DNA from: a virus
Virus record (IMG/VR): IMGVR_UViG_3300011113_000640
Coordinates: 186,001-250,000 of that record
Length of the DNA stretch: 64,000 nucleotides
Reading direction: 5' to 3' (one strand)
How positions within the stretch are numbered: the stretch's first letter is position 1; every line of letters begins with the position of its first letter. Under the pieces are notes generated by a model. That model was not told where the DNA came from. It worked only from the letters and a program-made list of their open reading frames with translations, and made no database searches. Made by a program: the position numbers and the translations under genes. Shown here piece after piece: positions 7,278 through 15,475 of this stretch.

Positions 7278-9111
7278 AGAGTCCAGGCACGCCAGCTGGT
7301 GCCGGTGCTCCAGCTGTACCAGCGGTTCCGGGTGCAGTGGTAGGTGCTCCTGGTATGCCCTGCGGTGCGCCACCTTCGGCACCCAGTTCAGCACCAGCCA
7401 GTTCTTGGCCTGTGGCTATGTCGCTTTCTAGTCCGGCAGGTGTGATGCCTATGGCCCGCAGATCTTGTCCTTGCGTGGTGGCCAATTCAGGCTCGTCGCG
7501 CTCTTCCTTCCACATCTGTTCGTTTTCCATGATCTCTTCGTCGGACAGACCCAGGTAGCGTTTCATCATAAAACGCTTGCTGAGATACGGCAAAGGTTCC
7601 AAGCTGGTAAATGCCTGTATGCGGCTGGTGTCCAATTCGGCTTGACGATAACTGGCAAAATTCTGTGGTTCGCACAGCGCAATCGTGAACAAGCCAGCAT
7701 CAATGTTGAAACCTCTCCAGCGCAGGAACATCTTGAATTCGTCGTCCAGCTTCTGCATGATCAGGCCTTGCAGACGCTCGCAATACTGGTTGAAGCGATA
7801 TTCTTGTATAAGTGCGGTGCCTACTCGACCATCGTTCATGGCTCGATCTGAGTCGTCGGGACCTGTGGGCAGGTAGCTGCTTGGCACACGCAGACCACGT
7901 GCCATCTTGTTGTTGAAGTATTTTAAATCGTCGATTTCACCTAGATTGGCGCCACCGGGCAGGGTAGTGACGTCCGAACCTTTGCTGTCTGCGCTGACCG
8001 GAAAAAAGTAGTCTTCGTTGATACTAAGCGGGTTGTAGCTGGCATCCATCATGTTGGCACCACCACCGGTGTTGGTAGGGATCCTGCGTTGATGCATTTC
8101 GTTTTTGACCCGTTCCACAAACTGCATGGCCATGTGGCTGGGCATGTTGCCCACGTCAATCTTGAATATCCTACGTTCTGGAGCACGTTGCACACGGTAG
8201 ATCAACACTGAATCTTCCAGCAATTCTTTTTGCTTGAATACCTTGAATATGTTTTCCAAGATACTTTGTCCAAACGGCCAGAAAAAATCCAAGCCTTCGT
8301 TCAAGCTGAGATGCACCACATGCCTGGCATCAATACAGGTTTCGTTCATGGCCTGTGTGAATCTACTGTTGCCTGTTCCGCCACCTGCACCGCCATAGCC
8401 ACCACCATTGGGTGCTGTGTAGTTGTTTTGTCCGGCCACGCCTGTGGCACGGCTTACGTAGTAGTCTGACGTGGTCTTTTGTGCCACGCTCATGTTCTGG
8501 AAGTTAGGGTTGATGTCACGTATGATATACTGCTCAGGACGCTTGCCTTCGCTTTCGTTGACAATCACACGGGCCACTTTGACCATGTCTACCCACATCA
8601 TTTCAAAGGTCTCTGGGTCACGCACAAACACCTGATCGCCATACTTGATGGTGTTGCGGAACAGTTTAAATATGCGCTGATCCAGCTTGTTGAGCTTGGT
8701 CCACTGTTGCAACTGTTTTTTGATGATTTCTACTTCGTGGTCAGTGGGTTTGTCTGTAAACTGTATTTCAAACGGAGTCTTGTTGTCTTGATTGATCTGT
8801 GTTGAAAATTCTGCTATGATATCCAAACAGGCATTGACTTCACTATCGCAGTCCATGTTTTCATACTGATTGTAGCGTTCAATACGGTTGGGATGTCCGC
8901 TGTAAACTTCGGGCAAGCGTGACGCATAGTTGCGGAAAGCAAAATCGTTGGGTGTGCCTGTGCCGTCAGCATAGCCCACTCCGGTTTGTCTGGGATAATT
9001 TGGAAGTCCAAATTGGTTTTGTCCGCTGATTGGACTGAGTTGGCCGCCGGTGTTGGCGACCTTGAAATACTTTTTCCAGCCGCGTTTACGGTTATTGTCG
9101 TTGTCTGCCAT
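7276..9111 (-). CDS. 20: Portal vertex protein gp20
   Basis: A 611-residue homologue of T4 gp20 (524 aa), the dodecameric portal through which DNA is packaged. Recognisable blocks are RYNQYENMDCDSEVNACLDIIAE cut short here as NMDCDSEVNACLDI near residue 85, the ARHVVHLSLNEG region, RRIFKIDVGNMP, and DDLKYFNNKMARGLRVPSSY near residue 400. The C-terminal 60 residues are Gly/Ala/Pro-rich and unlike T4; tails of this type occur in marine relatives. It lies downstream of the tape-measure-like gene, with 49 nt between them holding a late box. The start is fixed by that spacing, although no Shine-Dalgarno sequence is visible. Confidence 0.95.
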   Translation of the reverse strand: MADNDNNRKRGWKKYFKVANTGGQLSPISGQNQFGLPNYPRQTGVGYADGTGTPNDFAFRNYASRLPEVYSGHPNRIERYNQYENMDCDSEVNACLDIIAEFSTQINQDNKTPFEIQFTDKPTDHEVEIIKKQLQQWTKLNKLDQRIFKLFRNTIKYGDQVFVRDPETFEMMWVDMVKVARVIVNESEGKRPEQYIIRDINPNFQNMSVAQKTTSDYYVSRATGVAGQNNYTAPNGGGYGGAGGGTGNSRFTQAMNETCIDARHVVHLSLNEGLDFFWPFGQSILENIFKVFKQKELLEDSVLIYRVQRAPERRIFKIDVGNMPSHMAMQFVERVKNEMHQRRIPTNTGGGANMMDASYNPLSINEDYFFPVSADSKGSDVTTLPGGANLGEIDDLKYFNNKMARGLRVPSSYLPTGPDDSDRAMNDGRVGTALIQEYRFNQYCERLQGLIMQKLDDEFKMFLRWRGFNIDAGLFTIALCEPQNFASYRQAELDTSRIQAFTSLEPLPYLSKRFMMKRYLGLSDEEIMENEQMWKEERDEPELATTQGQDLRAIGITPAGLESDIATGQELAGAELGAEGGAPQGIPGAPTTAPGTAGTAGAPAPAGVPGL

Positions 9112-9118
9112 GGTTGTA

Positions 9119-9126
9119 TATTTAGC
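9119..9126 (-). promoter_or_regulatory. Late promoter box upstream of the portal gene
   Basis: GCTAAATA on the minus strand ends 7 nt before the ATG at 9111. No Shine-Dalgarno sequence lies in the gap. Confidence 0.5.
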
Positions 9127-9160
9127 GGAGCCCAGCCTAGCTACAGCAGATTCTCAGTGC

Positions 9161-11257
9161 CTAAACTCCAGCATATTGCGAAGTTTTCTTTGTGTAATCG
9201 GCTATGTCTCGCATGACACGTGTCTGCGCATCCATTTGATCGCGCAGAACCGAAATGAGACCTTCCAGTTTCATGCCCATGTCGGCTCCGGGCAAGGCTG
9301 CCTGGGCGCCTGAGTTCAAGGGCACTATGGCTTCGGTGCCGTGCATGGTCAGATTGGGTTTGTATCCGCTCATGGGTCCGCTGAGTATGGCTCCGTTTGC
9401 AGCCGATACTTCGGCATGGAAATGCCCGGCAGTGGCTCTACTGCTAGGGAAGTTGTATTCGTCTTTGGCATAACTGGCACCAAGATTTTTCAGCTGAGCA
9501 ACAATGTTGCGCCCCTCTTCAGGTGACGGTTGGCGTCCTAGAGCAAAGTCCAAGGCCAGGCCTTTGTTGTGTTTGCTATCGCCAAGACCTTGATGATATT
9601 TGTCGTTGAATCCAGAAAAGTATGCAAATCCCGGCACTGCTTGTTGTATCATTCGGGCCAGACTCAACAAGTTGTTGCTGACGCCCGCACCTTCGGCCTG
9701 AACATCGCCGGTCTTGATTTTGAAACCCATTTTCTGCAGATCGCTTTGGCTCACAGCACCGGGTGCGGCTCCACCGCCCGGAGCTGAAGGGGTTGCTCCT
9801 GGAGCACCTGCACCGCCTGCAGGACCCTGGGCACCACCGCCTGATAGCCCTTTGCCAGTGAGTATACCTGTAACGCCTTGCACAACCTTGCCAAAACCTT
9901 CCATGATCGGTGTGGTGTGTTTGCCCACAGTGTCGCCTAGTTTCTGCAAGCTATCTCTGGAGCTCATCTGTGCTTGGCGCAGTGCTACCTGCGAAGCTGT
10001 ATTGGCATCGGTTCCTTTGGCATTGGCATCCACAGAAGCCACAGCATCTCGCAGACCTTTGGCATAGTCTTTGCCTTGCAGTATGTCGGCGTCTATAATT
10101 TTACCATATGTATCATGTGCAGCGCCTAATTGTCCCAAACTGGTCCTGAGCGGATCTGTTTCTGCGTAGGCAGCTTTTAGGCCTTCCATGAACTGCTCCA
10201 TGGTAATCTTTCCATCTCGAAGCGAATTACTCAATGTAACGCTGGCACCATTGGTGGCCAGGAACATTTCACTGGCTTCGTCGCTGGCGCCTACTAAACC
10301 GCTGGCAGTGTCGGCCATGCCCTTGGCCAACCTAGGGCTTATGGCGTTCAAGGCCAAGAAGCTGTCATACAAGCGTTTTTGAGCGTCTGGATCTAGGGTT
10401 TTGAGCGTAGCATAAAATATTTCAATCTGGTTGGCAGCTTCGCGTTGCTTTTCCAGTTCTTCGCGCTGTTGTCCTGTGAGCCGAGACAATATTTCCATTT
10501 CACGGATATAGGCCTTGGCCCCGGTGCTGATTTCAGCTTGTGTTTTGTTTTGTAATTGTCCCAGCTGACCTTGCATCTTGATATAGCCCATGATGCCTTT
10601 GTTGATGTCGTCCACGCTCATGCCCATGCGCATGAACTGGCCTTGTAAGTCGCTGTGCTGTATTTCGGTAGCCACATTGGCCACTTGTTGTATGCCTTGT
10701 GCCACAGTGGGTGCAAATCGACCTAGGTCGGCACTGTTTTCTCGAACCAAGCTGATCATCTTGTCCAGCTCTTCCAGGCCATAGCCAAACTTCTGCATGG
10801 TTGGGAACACTTCGCTCATGCCTTGTGCAGTGGCCATGCCCGAACGACTCAATTCTTGGTATGACTTGAACAATTGGTCCTGCTGTTTGGCTGCGGCATT
10901 TACTGCTTTGCCAAACAGGGCCAGTCCTCCAGCCACAGTGGCAAATATCCGTAGTGCCGGATTAATTATTGCAACCACGGCCAGGAGGCCGGCTATGGCA
11001 TCAGTTACTTGGCTGAGCTGTTCAGTAAAGACCTGAGCACCTTGCTTGCCTTCGTACATGGCCTTGCCAATGTCCACGGCACTTTTGGTAAGAATCTTGG
11101 TGAGATTGGTCTGTGCATCGGCATAGCCTTTGACGCCTTTGCTGGCGTCTTTCATGCGATCGGCCAGTTCCTTGGTTATAGGGCTGCCGGTTTTGAGAGC
11201 TTCGTTGTACTCGGCAAATATGCGCTGGATTTCTTCTGGGGTCATTTGTTCGGCCAT
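9161..11257 (-). CDS. Tape-measure-like tail protein with M15-like peptidase domain
   Basis: A 698-residue protein starting MAEQMTPEEIQ. Residues about 70-105 are hydrophobic (AIAGLLAVVAIINPALRIFA). Residues about 120-440 are helical, with the Gln/Ala/Ser-rich look of tape-measure proteins. A Gly/Ala/Pro linker lies at about 470-510. The C-terminal domain (about 530-640) contains SKHNKGLALDF and GHFHAEV, spaced like the zinc-binding SxHxxGxAxD and final His of M15-type D,D-peptidases. Such domains in tail proteins cut peptidoglycan during entry. The length exceeds T4 gp29 (590 aa) and synteny differs, so I do not call it 29. A 5' extension to 11305 is less likely because a perfect TATAAATA box lies within it. 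Confidence 0.7.
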   Translation of the reverse strand: MAEQMTPEEIQRIFAEYNEALKTGSPITKELADRMKDASKGVKGYADAQTNLTKILTKSAVDIGKAMYEGKQGAQVFTEQLSQVTDAIAGLLAVVAIINPALRIFATVAGGLALFGKAVNAAAKQQDQLFKSYQELSRSGMATAQGMSEVFPTMQKFGYGLEELDKMISLVRENSADLGRFAPTVAQGIQQVANVATEIQHSDLQGQFMRMGMSVDDINKGIMGYIKMQGQLGQLQNKTQAEISTGAKAYIREMEILSRLTGQQREELEKQREAANQIEIFYATLKTLDPDAQKRLYDSFLALNAISPRLAKGMADTASGLVGASDEASEMFLATNGASVTLSNSLRDGKITMEQFMEGLKAAYAETDPLRTSLGQLGAAHDTYGKIIDADILQGKDYAKGLRDAVASVDANAKGTDANTASQVALRQAQMSSRDSLQKLGDTVGKHTTPIMEGFGKVVQGVTGILTGKGLSGGGAQGPAGGAGAPGATPSAPGGGAAPGAVSQSDLQKMGFKIKTGDVQAEGAGVSNNLLSLARMIQQAVPGFAYFSGFNDKYHQGLGDSKHNKGLALDFALGRQPSPEEGRNIVAQLKNLGASYAKDEYNFPSSRATAGHFHAEVSAANGAILSGPMSGYKPNLTMHGTEAIVPLNSGAQAALPGADMGMKLEGLISVLRDQMDAQTRVMRDIADYTKKTSQYAGV

Positions 11258-11262
11258 AATTA

Positions 11263-11270
11263 TATTTATA
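11263..11270 (-). promoter_or_regulatory. Consensus late promoter box TATAAATA
   Basis: An exact match to the T4 late-promoter octamer on the minus strand, ending 5 nt before the ATG at 11257. It sits in the 25-nt gap shared with the divergent gene 26, whose ribosome site GAGG (11271-11274) abuts it. The gap leaves almost no room for a leader on the minus side. Confidence 0.7.
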
Positions 11271-11282
11271 GAGGTAAAATCC

Positions 11283-12122
11283 ATGAATCCTACGAATCCA
11301 CTCAAGCAGTATTTCCGGCAACCTGCTATCTACATACGCCTGCCCAGCCAAGGACAGGGCTATGCAGCCGGTGCTATAACAATGCCGCCCACAGGCGAAT
11401 TGGCTGTGTATCCCATGACAGCCATAGACGAAATCACTTATAGAACACCAGATGCACTCTACAACGGCCAGGCCACTGTGAGTGTTATACAAAGCTGTGT
11501 GCCCGAAATCAAGGATGCCTGGTCGCTGCCCTCAGTGGATCTGGACACCATCTTGGTGGCCATACGGGTCGCCACCTACGGACATGAAATGGATTTTGGT
11601 ACTACCTGCCCCAAGTGCAAAAACGAGTCAGAACATACCTTGGATCTGCGCACAGTGCTGGACAATTTGCGCACAGCAGACTACAGCCAGACCGTAAAGT
11701 CTGGAGACATGGAGATATTTTTCCGTCCGCTCAACTACAAAAACATCAACGACAACAATCAAGCACAGTTTGAAAATCAAAAACTACTGCAGGCCTTGCC
11801 CGATACCGGTGTGCCCGATGCAGAAAAATTTGGGGCGCTCAGTGATGCACTCAAAAAGATCACCGAAATCACAGTCAACATCCTGGCACAAAGCATAGCC
11901 ACTATCAAGACACCACAGGCCTTGGTCACCGAACCTGAATTCATACAGGACTTTTTAAAAAACTGTGATCGCAACTTGTTCAATCAGATACGTGATTTTA
12001 TTATAGACCTCAAGACCAAAAGTGAGATGCAACCATTGAAAATAACTTGTGATGCCTGCAACAACCAATACGAGCAGGCCATAACCCTGGACATGTCCAG
12101 TTTTTTCGCGTCCGCCTCTTAG
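11283..12122 (+). CDS. 26: Baseplate hub subunit gp26
   Basis: A 279-residue protein matching the gp26 family of T4-like baseplate proteins (T4 gp26 is 208 aa). Diagnostic stretches are YRTPDALYNGQATVSVIQSC and VDLDTILVAIRVATYGHEM near residues 55-105. Two CxxC pairs, TCPKC (near 110) and CDAC (near 255), suggest a structural zinc site. The start at 11283 is supported by GAGG 8 nt upstream; the longer frame back to 11130 would run through the divergent gene. It opens the plus-strand run of 26, a 58-aa gene and three accessory genes. It is an assembly component of the central baseplate hub. Confidence 0.88.
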   Translation: MNPTNPLKQYFRQPAIYIRLPSQGQGYAAGAITMPPTGELAVYPMTAIDEITYRTPDALYNGQATVSVIQSCVPEIKDAWSLPSVDLDTILVAIRVATYGHEMDFGTTCPKCKNESEHTLDLRTVLDNLRTADYSQTVKSGDMEIFFRPLNYKNINDNNQAQFENQKLLQALPDTGVPDAEKFGALSDALKKITEITVNILAQSIATIKTPQALVTEPEFIQDFLKNCDRNLFNQIRDFIIDLKTKSEMQPLKITCDACNNQYEQAITLDMSSFFASAS

Positions 12123-12160
12123 TCTCTACCCCTGAGCAAATTGCCAAAATTGTAGATCAA

Positions 12161-12337
12161 ATGGAAAAAGAAACCCTTGACATGCGCAAAGAAGCCCTGC
12201 AAATGGCCTGGTACATGCGCGGCGGCCTGACCTACGACCAGGCTCTGCAACTCAGTGTCAGCGAGCGAACCTTGATCAACAATCTGATCAAGGACAATCT
12301 TGAAACAACCAAAAAATCTGGACTGCCGTTTTTCTGA
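12161..12337 (+). CDS. Small protein following gp26 (gene 51 position)
   Basis: A 58-residue protein from the ATG at 12161, ending in TGATG, which overlaps the next start. Clear segments are MAWYMRGGLTYDQALQLSVS and a C terminus ETTKKSGLPFF. In this frame codons stay open upstream to the gene 26 stop, so a non-ATG start adding about 12 residues is possible. In T4, gene 51 (baseplate hub assembly, 249 aa) follows 26. Position suggests a related hub-assembly factor, but the protein is far shorter and I cannot prove homology. The codon-perfect fit between neighbours makes it a real gene. Confidence 0.65.
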   Translation: MEKETLDMRKEALQMAWYMRGGLTYDQALQLSVSERTLINNLIKDNLETTKKSGLPFF

Positions 12338-12840
12338 TGCTAGACCTAGAACGAGTCACCTACGACATAGAACGCTGGATCGCAAACTTTGTAGAAGTTC
12401 CACATCCAAGTCTGGGTGGCTGGGCTCCGTGTCCTTATGCCAGAAAGGCCAGGCTGGATCGTGACTTTGAAGTCAGGCTGGGTGTGAATCCTTATTTTGA
12501 TTTGAAAGTTGTTGCTCAAACTGGCATTGCCAAAAGTGTTGTAATTTTTGTTTACGAATCAACAGCTTACAACTACGAGCAGTTCCATGCTCACGTTGAG
12601 TCAGCCAACACAGAATTTTTATTGGGACAAGACCTGCTGGCCTTGGAGGATCATCCCGACAGTGCCGAGATAGTCAACGGTGTGAGCATGAATCAAGGTA
12701 CCTATGCCTTGGCCTTGGTACAATGTCTCAGCGACTTGGACAACAAAGCGCAGTTGATGGCCGGCAAGGGATTTTACGAGACTTGGCCAGAAGATTACTT
12801 GCACGAATTGTTCCAGCACAGAAAGGATCCCAGATCATGA
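12337..12840 (+). CDS. Conserved protein with CPYA motif, function unknown
   Basis: A 167-residue soluble protein. Near residue 30 it has a GGWAPCPYARKARL stretch, reminiscent of the CP(F/Y)A motif of DUF1415-type proteins, which would make the single Cys a candidate active or ligand residue. The rest is alpha/beta with no signal or membrane segment. It overlaps the previous gene (TGATG) and the next (ATGA), so it belongs to a three-gene cassette with the acetyltransferase-like and DUF6614-like proteins. I do not assign a reaction. A small-molecule or protein-modifying role is only suggested by the partners. Confidence 0.55.
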   Translation: MLDLERVTYDIERWIANFVEVPHPSLGGWAPCPYARKARLDRDFEVRLGVNPYFDLKVVAQTGIAKSVVIFVYESTAYNYEQFHAHVESANTEFLLGQDLLALEDHPDSAEIVNGVSMNQGTYALALVQCLSDLDNKAQLMAGKGFYETWPEDYLHELFQHRKDPRS

Positions 12841-13271
12841 CCTATCAGTTTGCCAGAATTAATCTTGACCAAGTCACATATCAACCCACCGTGTCTTGGG
12901 AATACTTGCGCGAACCCAATATACCTGTGTTGCAGGACATCTATCGAACCTACTGTATCTACAAGCACTTTGCCAGCGTCATGCCCTTGTTTGACAGCCA
13001 ATTCCGTGATACCATGACTGATGTGATCGGTTATAGAGAAGACGGTGAACTGGTGGCTTTTAGTTTGATGAAACGGCTAGATGATCGAAATGTATTGGCC
13101 AGTCAGTTTGCGTGGACCTATCACAATCCCAAGACTAGACTGGGCATGGAGAGTTTGAAGACCGAATGTGCTATCTATAGAGATCGCGGTTTTAGTTACT
13201 TGTACTTGGATCAAGCACACCTGTACAAACAAGGCCTTGAAGGCTTTGAAATTTTAGGACCTATACAATAA
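12837..13271 (+). CDS. GNAT-like acetyltransferase domain protein
   Basis: A 144-residue protein whose ATG overlaps the previous stop (ATGA); the longer frame upstream is embedded in the neighbour and is not needed. The central VIGYREDGELVAFSLMKRLD looks like the beta-hairpin entering the acyl-CoA fold. The later GMESLKTECAIYRDRGFSYLYL matches the helix and strand after the CoA site in GNAT proteins. The canonical R/Q-x-x-G-x-G/A pyrophosphate loop is not obvious, so it may be a divergent or non-catalytic member. The last base of its stop is the first base of the next start. Confidence 0.5.
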   Translation: MTYQFARINLDQVTYQPTVSWEYLREPNIPVLQDIYRTYCIYKHFASVMPLFDSQFRDTMTDVIGYREDGELVAFSLMKRLDDRNVLASQFAWTYHNPKTRLGMESLKTECAIYRDRGFSYLYLDQAHLYKQGLEGFEILGPIQ

Positions 13272-13606
13272 TGGCAGACTTATACACAATTTGGGCAAAC
13301 AAAGAAGGCGATATCAGTGATATTGATTGGGTCAACGGAATGAAAAGTTTCTTTGACCACTTGGTAACTGAAGGCAAAATGCAAAGCTACAGGATCACTA
13401 GATGCAAAATGGGATTCCGTAGCATTGCAGACATGCCCGAATGGATGATACTCATGGAGTTCCGAGACATGGCACAAATGGATGCAGCATTCCGACGTGT
13501 TGCTCCGCTTGAAGGCGAACTCGAAACAAAACACAAATCATTTAATCAGTTTGTCGCCGGAGACATACAACACGCACTGTTTAGGGATTGGCCTGATCAG
13601 TTCTGA
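13271..13606 (+). CDS. Small alpha/beta protein, DUF6614-like
   Basis: A 111-residue protein with the pattern of the short DUF6614-type family: LYTIW at the N terminus, SYRITRCKMGF in the middle, EWMILMEFRDMAQMDAAFRRV, and a closing ALFRDWPDQF. This resembles ferredoxin-like dimeric alpha/beta-barrel proteins. The function is unknown. It is the last gene of the plus-strand 26 operon. A 7-bp hairpin (13614-13620 with 13625-13631) begins 8 nt after the stop but lacks a T-run, so termination there is uncertain. Confidence 0.6.
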   Translation: MADLYTIWANKEGDISDIDWVNGMKSFFDHLVTEGKMQSYRITRCKMGFRSIADMPEWMILMEFRDMAQMDAAFRRVAPLEGELETKHKSFNQFVAGDIQHALFRDWPDQF

Positions 13607-13689
13607 TTGTTCAAGATCTCTAACGAGATCTATTGATTCGCTTTGCTCATCAATGCTTTGCTTTTCCGTATTATCCAGATCTTGTGGTC

Positions 13690-13990
13690 ACAATTCACCC
13701 AGTAACGGGTGAATTTGATCTGCATTATCCGAGTCGGAGCAGTCACTTCATTCCAATGAGATTGTAGTTTCCTACACGGAGGCGGTTGACCGGTACCCCC
13801 TACTCAAGCTTCACACGTCAACGGAACCCTAGTGACCCGAGAAAGAACCAAGTCCTATGAGCATGAGTTGTGTCTTTTTCACAGAGCTCAAACCATTTGT
13901 TGCCTTAAGTTAGCAATTGCCTTTCACACACAAGATCATCCGGACCGGGTATCTCACCGTTCCTCCTTGCGAGTCGAGCTACCTCGACCA
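13690..13990 (-). ncRNA. Group I intron-like structured RNA
   Basis: No protein gene explains this stretch. Read on the minus strand, helices appear in group I order. P2 is hairpin 13988-13973 (6 bp). P3 is 13966-13962 with 13782-13778 (GGAGG/CCTCC). P7 is 13836-13831 with 13747-13742 (GTCACT/AGTGAC). P7.1 is 13822-13817 with 13790-13785 (6 bp). P8 is 13776-13763, closed by a GAAA tetraloop. P9 is 13742-13720, and a 9-bp P9.1 hairpin is 13715-13692. P1, P4, P5 and P6 are not resolved, and splice sites and exons are not identified. A GIY-YIG endonuclease gene adjoins its 5' side, which is typical of phage group I introns. It could be an intron, a degenerate copy, or another structured RNA. Confidence 0.5.
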
Positions 13991-14017
13991 AACAGAGTGT
14001 GTTGTTGCCTGTCTAGT

Positions 14018-14446
14018 TTAAATTTTGTTTTTTATGTGACTACCATGTATACGGCAAACTATCTGTCCGTTGTAGTAGTCGTCTGACTCTAATACTCTAT
14101 GATTAAATTGTTCTCTGGCTTCTACGTAACTACAAGCTGCCTTTGAGTTGCAATAAAATAATATTTCTCTTGTGAAGTTGTCTGAGCCTAGCTCTGCAAT
14201 GTCTCGGTTGAGTTGATCGTTGCTTCCATAGTATAGTTGCCAGTCTGAATCTATTTTGCTTCTTATTTTCTTACGTTTCTTGTTGCCGTTCTTTAATTTT
14301 ACTACTTTGTATGTTGTCTTACTGAATTTTGCTAATTTTTTTCCAATATACTTTCTGCCGGTTACGTTATTTGTGATCAAATAAACAAAACCAACACAAT
14401 CATCGGGCAGTGTTTCAATTTGTGTGTTTTCGTACAACCATACCAT
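14018..14446 (-). CDS. GIY-YIG homing endonuclease
   Basis: A 142-residue protein with the GIY-YIG catalytic module at its N terminus: GFVYLITN (residues 19-26) followed by KYIGKKL (32-38). A basic segment (NGNKKRKKIRSK) follows, then SDWQLYYGSND and EAREQFNHRVLESDDYYNG, the conserved C-terminal half with the metal-binding Glu. There is no separate DNA-binding tail, unlike I-TevI. Freestanding and intron-borne proteins of this type cut intron-less or variant alleles to spread. It sits 18 nt after a radical SAM stop codon and directly before the structured RNA on the same strand, which suggests a mobile unit. There is no Shine-Dalgarno sequence. Confidence 0.88.
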   Translation of the reverse strand: MVWLYENTQIETLPDDCVGFVYLITNNVTGRKYIGKKLAKFSKTTYKVVKLKNGNKKRKKIRSKIDSDWQLYYGSNDQLNRDIAELGSDNFTREILFYCNSKAACSYVEAREQFNHRVLESDDYYNGQIVCRIHGSHIKNKI

Positions 14447-14464
14447 GGACTAATAGTTATCATT

Positions 14465-15475
14465 TTACCACTCAGTTGCATATTTTTCATCCACCCTGCT
14501 GGCTATACACTTAGTCTGGCACTCTTGCCATCCAAACGTTTTAAATGTTGTCGCCCAAAAATCATCAGTTACAGCATCAGCAAGTGTGCGACGATTCAAA
14601 TCAAATTTAGCGGCAATAGCTTTCCATTCTGAGTTGTGGCTGTAGCGGTTTGCCACCCAACAGCAAGGAAACAATCTACCTTGTGCGTCAATGTAAAGTC
14701 CTTTGTTGCCAATTTCACACAGGGGTTTTACACCGTTGACCTCTGTTGCTGATTTGTATAATTGTATGTTCTTGGTGTTTGCCTGTGAATTGAGCCCACG
14801 CGAGCTTAACAAAACAACATCTCTTTCAAATCTATGCGAGCCGCTGACAAACTTTCTGCTGGGTTCTAGTGGATCGTCTTTGCCGTACCCGGGATAGATT
14901 GTTCCAAACTTGGTGCTTTTTGTTAATTGAAATGCATCCATGCCCAAGGACAGGGCTAAATTTTTCATATGATCTATACGATCTTCGTTAAATTTAAATG
15001 CAATAGCGGCCCAAACTAACCGACAGTTGCTGTTATCTCGTAGTACCTCGACCCCGGTAACAATACTGTTAAAATCACTGTTTACTCGATACAAATTATT
15101 GCTGTCATTGTCGTAGCCATCAACGCTAAAATGTACAGTGTCCTGTTCAGTGAGCACACGGCCTAGTTCTTGCCACCATTCTGGTTTCTTGTGTGATCCA
15201 TTGGTGACAATAACGATCTCTACAGGTTTGATGGACTTGATATATTCAATCACTGGTACAAGATCGTGGGCATAGATAGGATCACCGTCGTCGCCGCAGA
15301 ATGTGATCTTTTCTACATGGTCAAGCACAAATTCTGCGGTAAAGTTTCTTTTGAAAAATTCTAAATCTAGTTCAGTGTTTACTAAACTGTCAGGAACTTC
15401 TTGTCTAGCACAACGAGGACAACGCAAGGTACACTTTGAACTGATTTCAATGTGAAAATGCCAAGTGGCTAACAT
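14465..15475 (-). CDS. Radical SAM protein with C-terminal SPASM-like region (copy A)
   Basis: A 336-residue protein. The [4Fe-4S]/SAM motif is CTLRCPRC (C15, C19, C22). The usual GGE motif is replaced by FCGDDGDP, shared as CGxxGDP with the two sister genes. The C-terminal part has LCEIGNKGLYIDAQGRLFPC followed by CW, and a final CQTKC, typical of SPASM/twitch auxiliary-cluster domains. SPASM enzymes usually modify peptides or carbohydrates; the substrate here is unknown. The start at 15475 is preferred because GAGAGG lies 7 nt upstream; an ATG at 15496 is the alternative. It overlaps the previous radical SAM gene by 7 nt, so the two are co-translated. Confidence 0.87.
   Translation of the reverse strand: MLATWHFHIEISSKCTLRCPRCARQEVPDSLVNTELDLEFFKRNFTAEFVLDHVEKITFCGDDGDPIYAHDLVPVIEYIKSIKPVEIVIVTNGSHKKPEWWQELGRVLTEQDTVHFSVDGYDNDSNNLYRVNSDFNSIVTGVEVLRDNSNCRLVWAAIAFKFNEDRIDHMKNLALSLGMDAFQLTKSTKFGTIYPGYGKDDPLEPSRKFVSGSHRFERDVVLLSSRGLNSQANTKNIQLYKSATEVNGVKPLCEIGNKGLYIDAQGRLFPCCWVANRYSHNSEWKAIAAKFDLNRRTLADAVTDDFWATTFKTFGWQECQTKCIASRVDEKYATEW

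Noticed and set aside
13607-14017. tRNA, tmRNA, RNase P or group II intron in the non-coding gap
   Set aside because: No cloverleaf with a GTTC-type T-arm, no tmRNA ends, no RNase P core and no group II domain V were found; the helix order fits group I better.
14447-15475. Intron host gene being radical SAM copy A
   Set aside because: The copy A C terminus looks complete with its final Cys pair, so the intron-like element does not obviously interrupt it.
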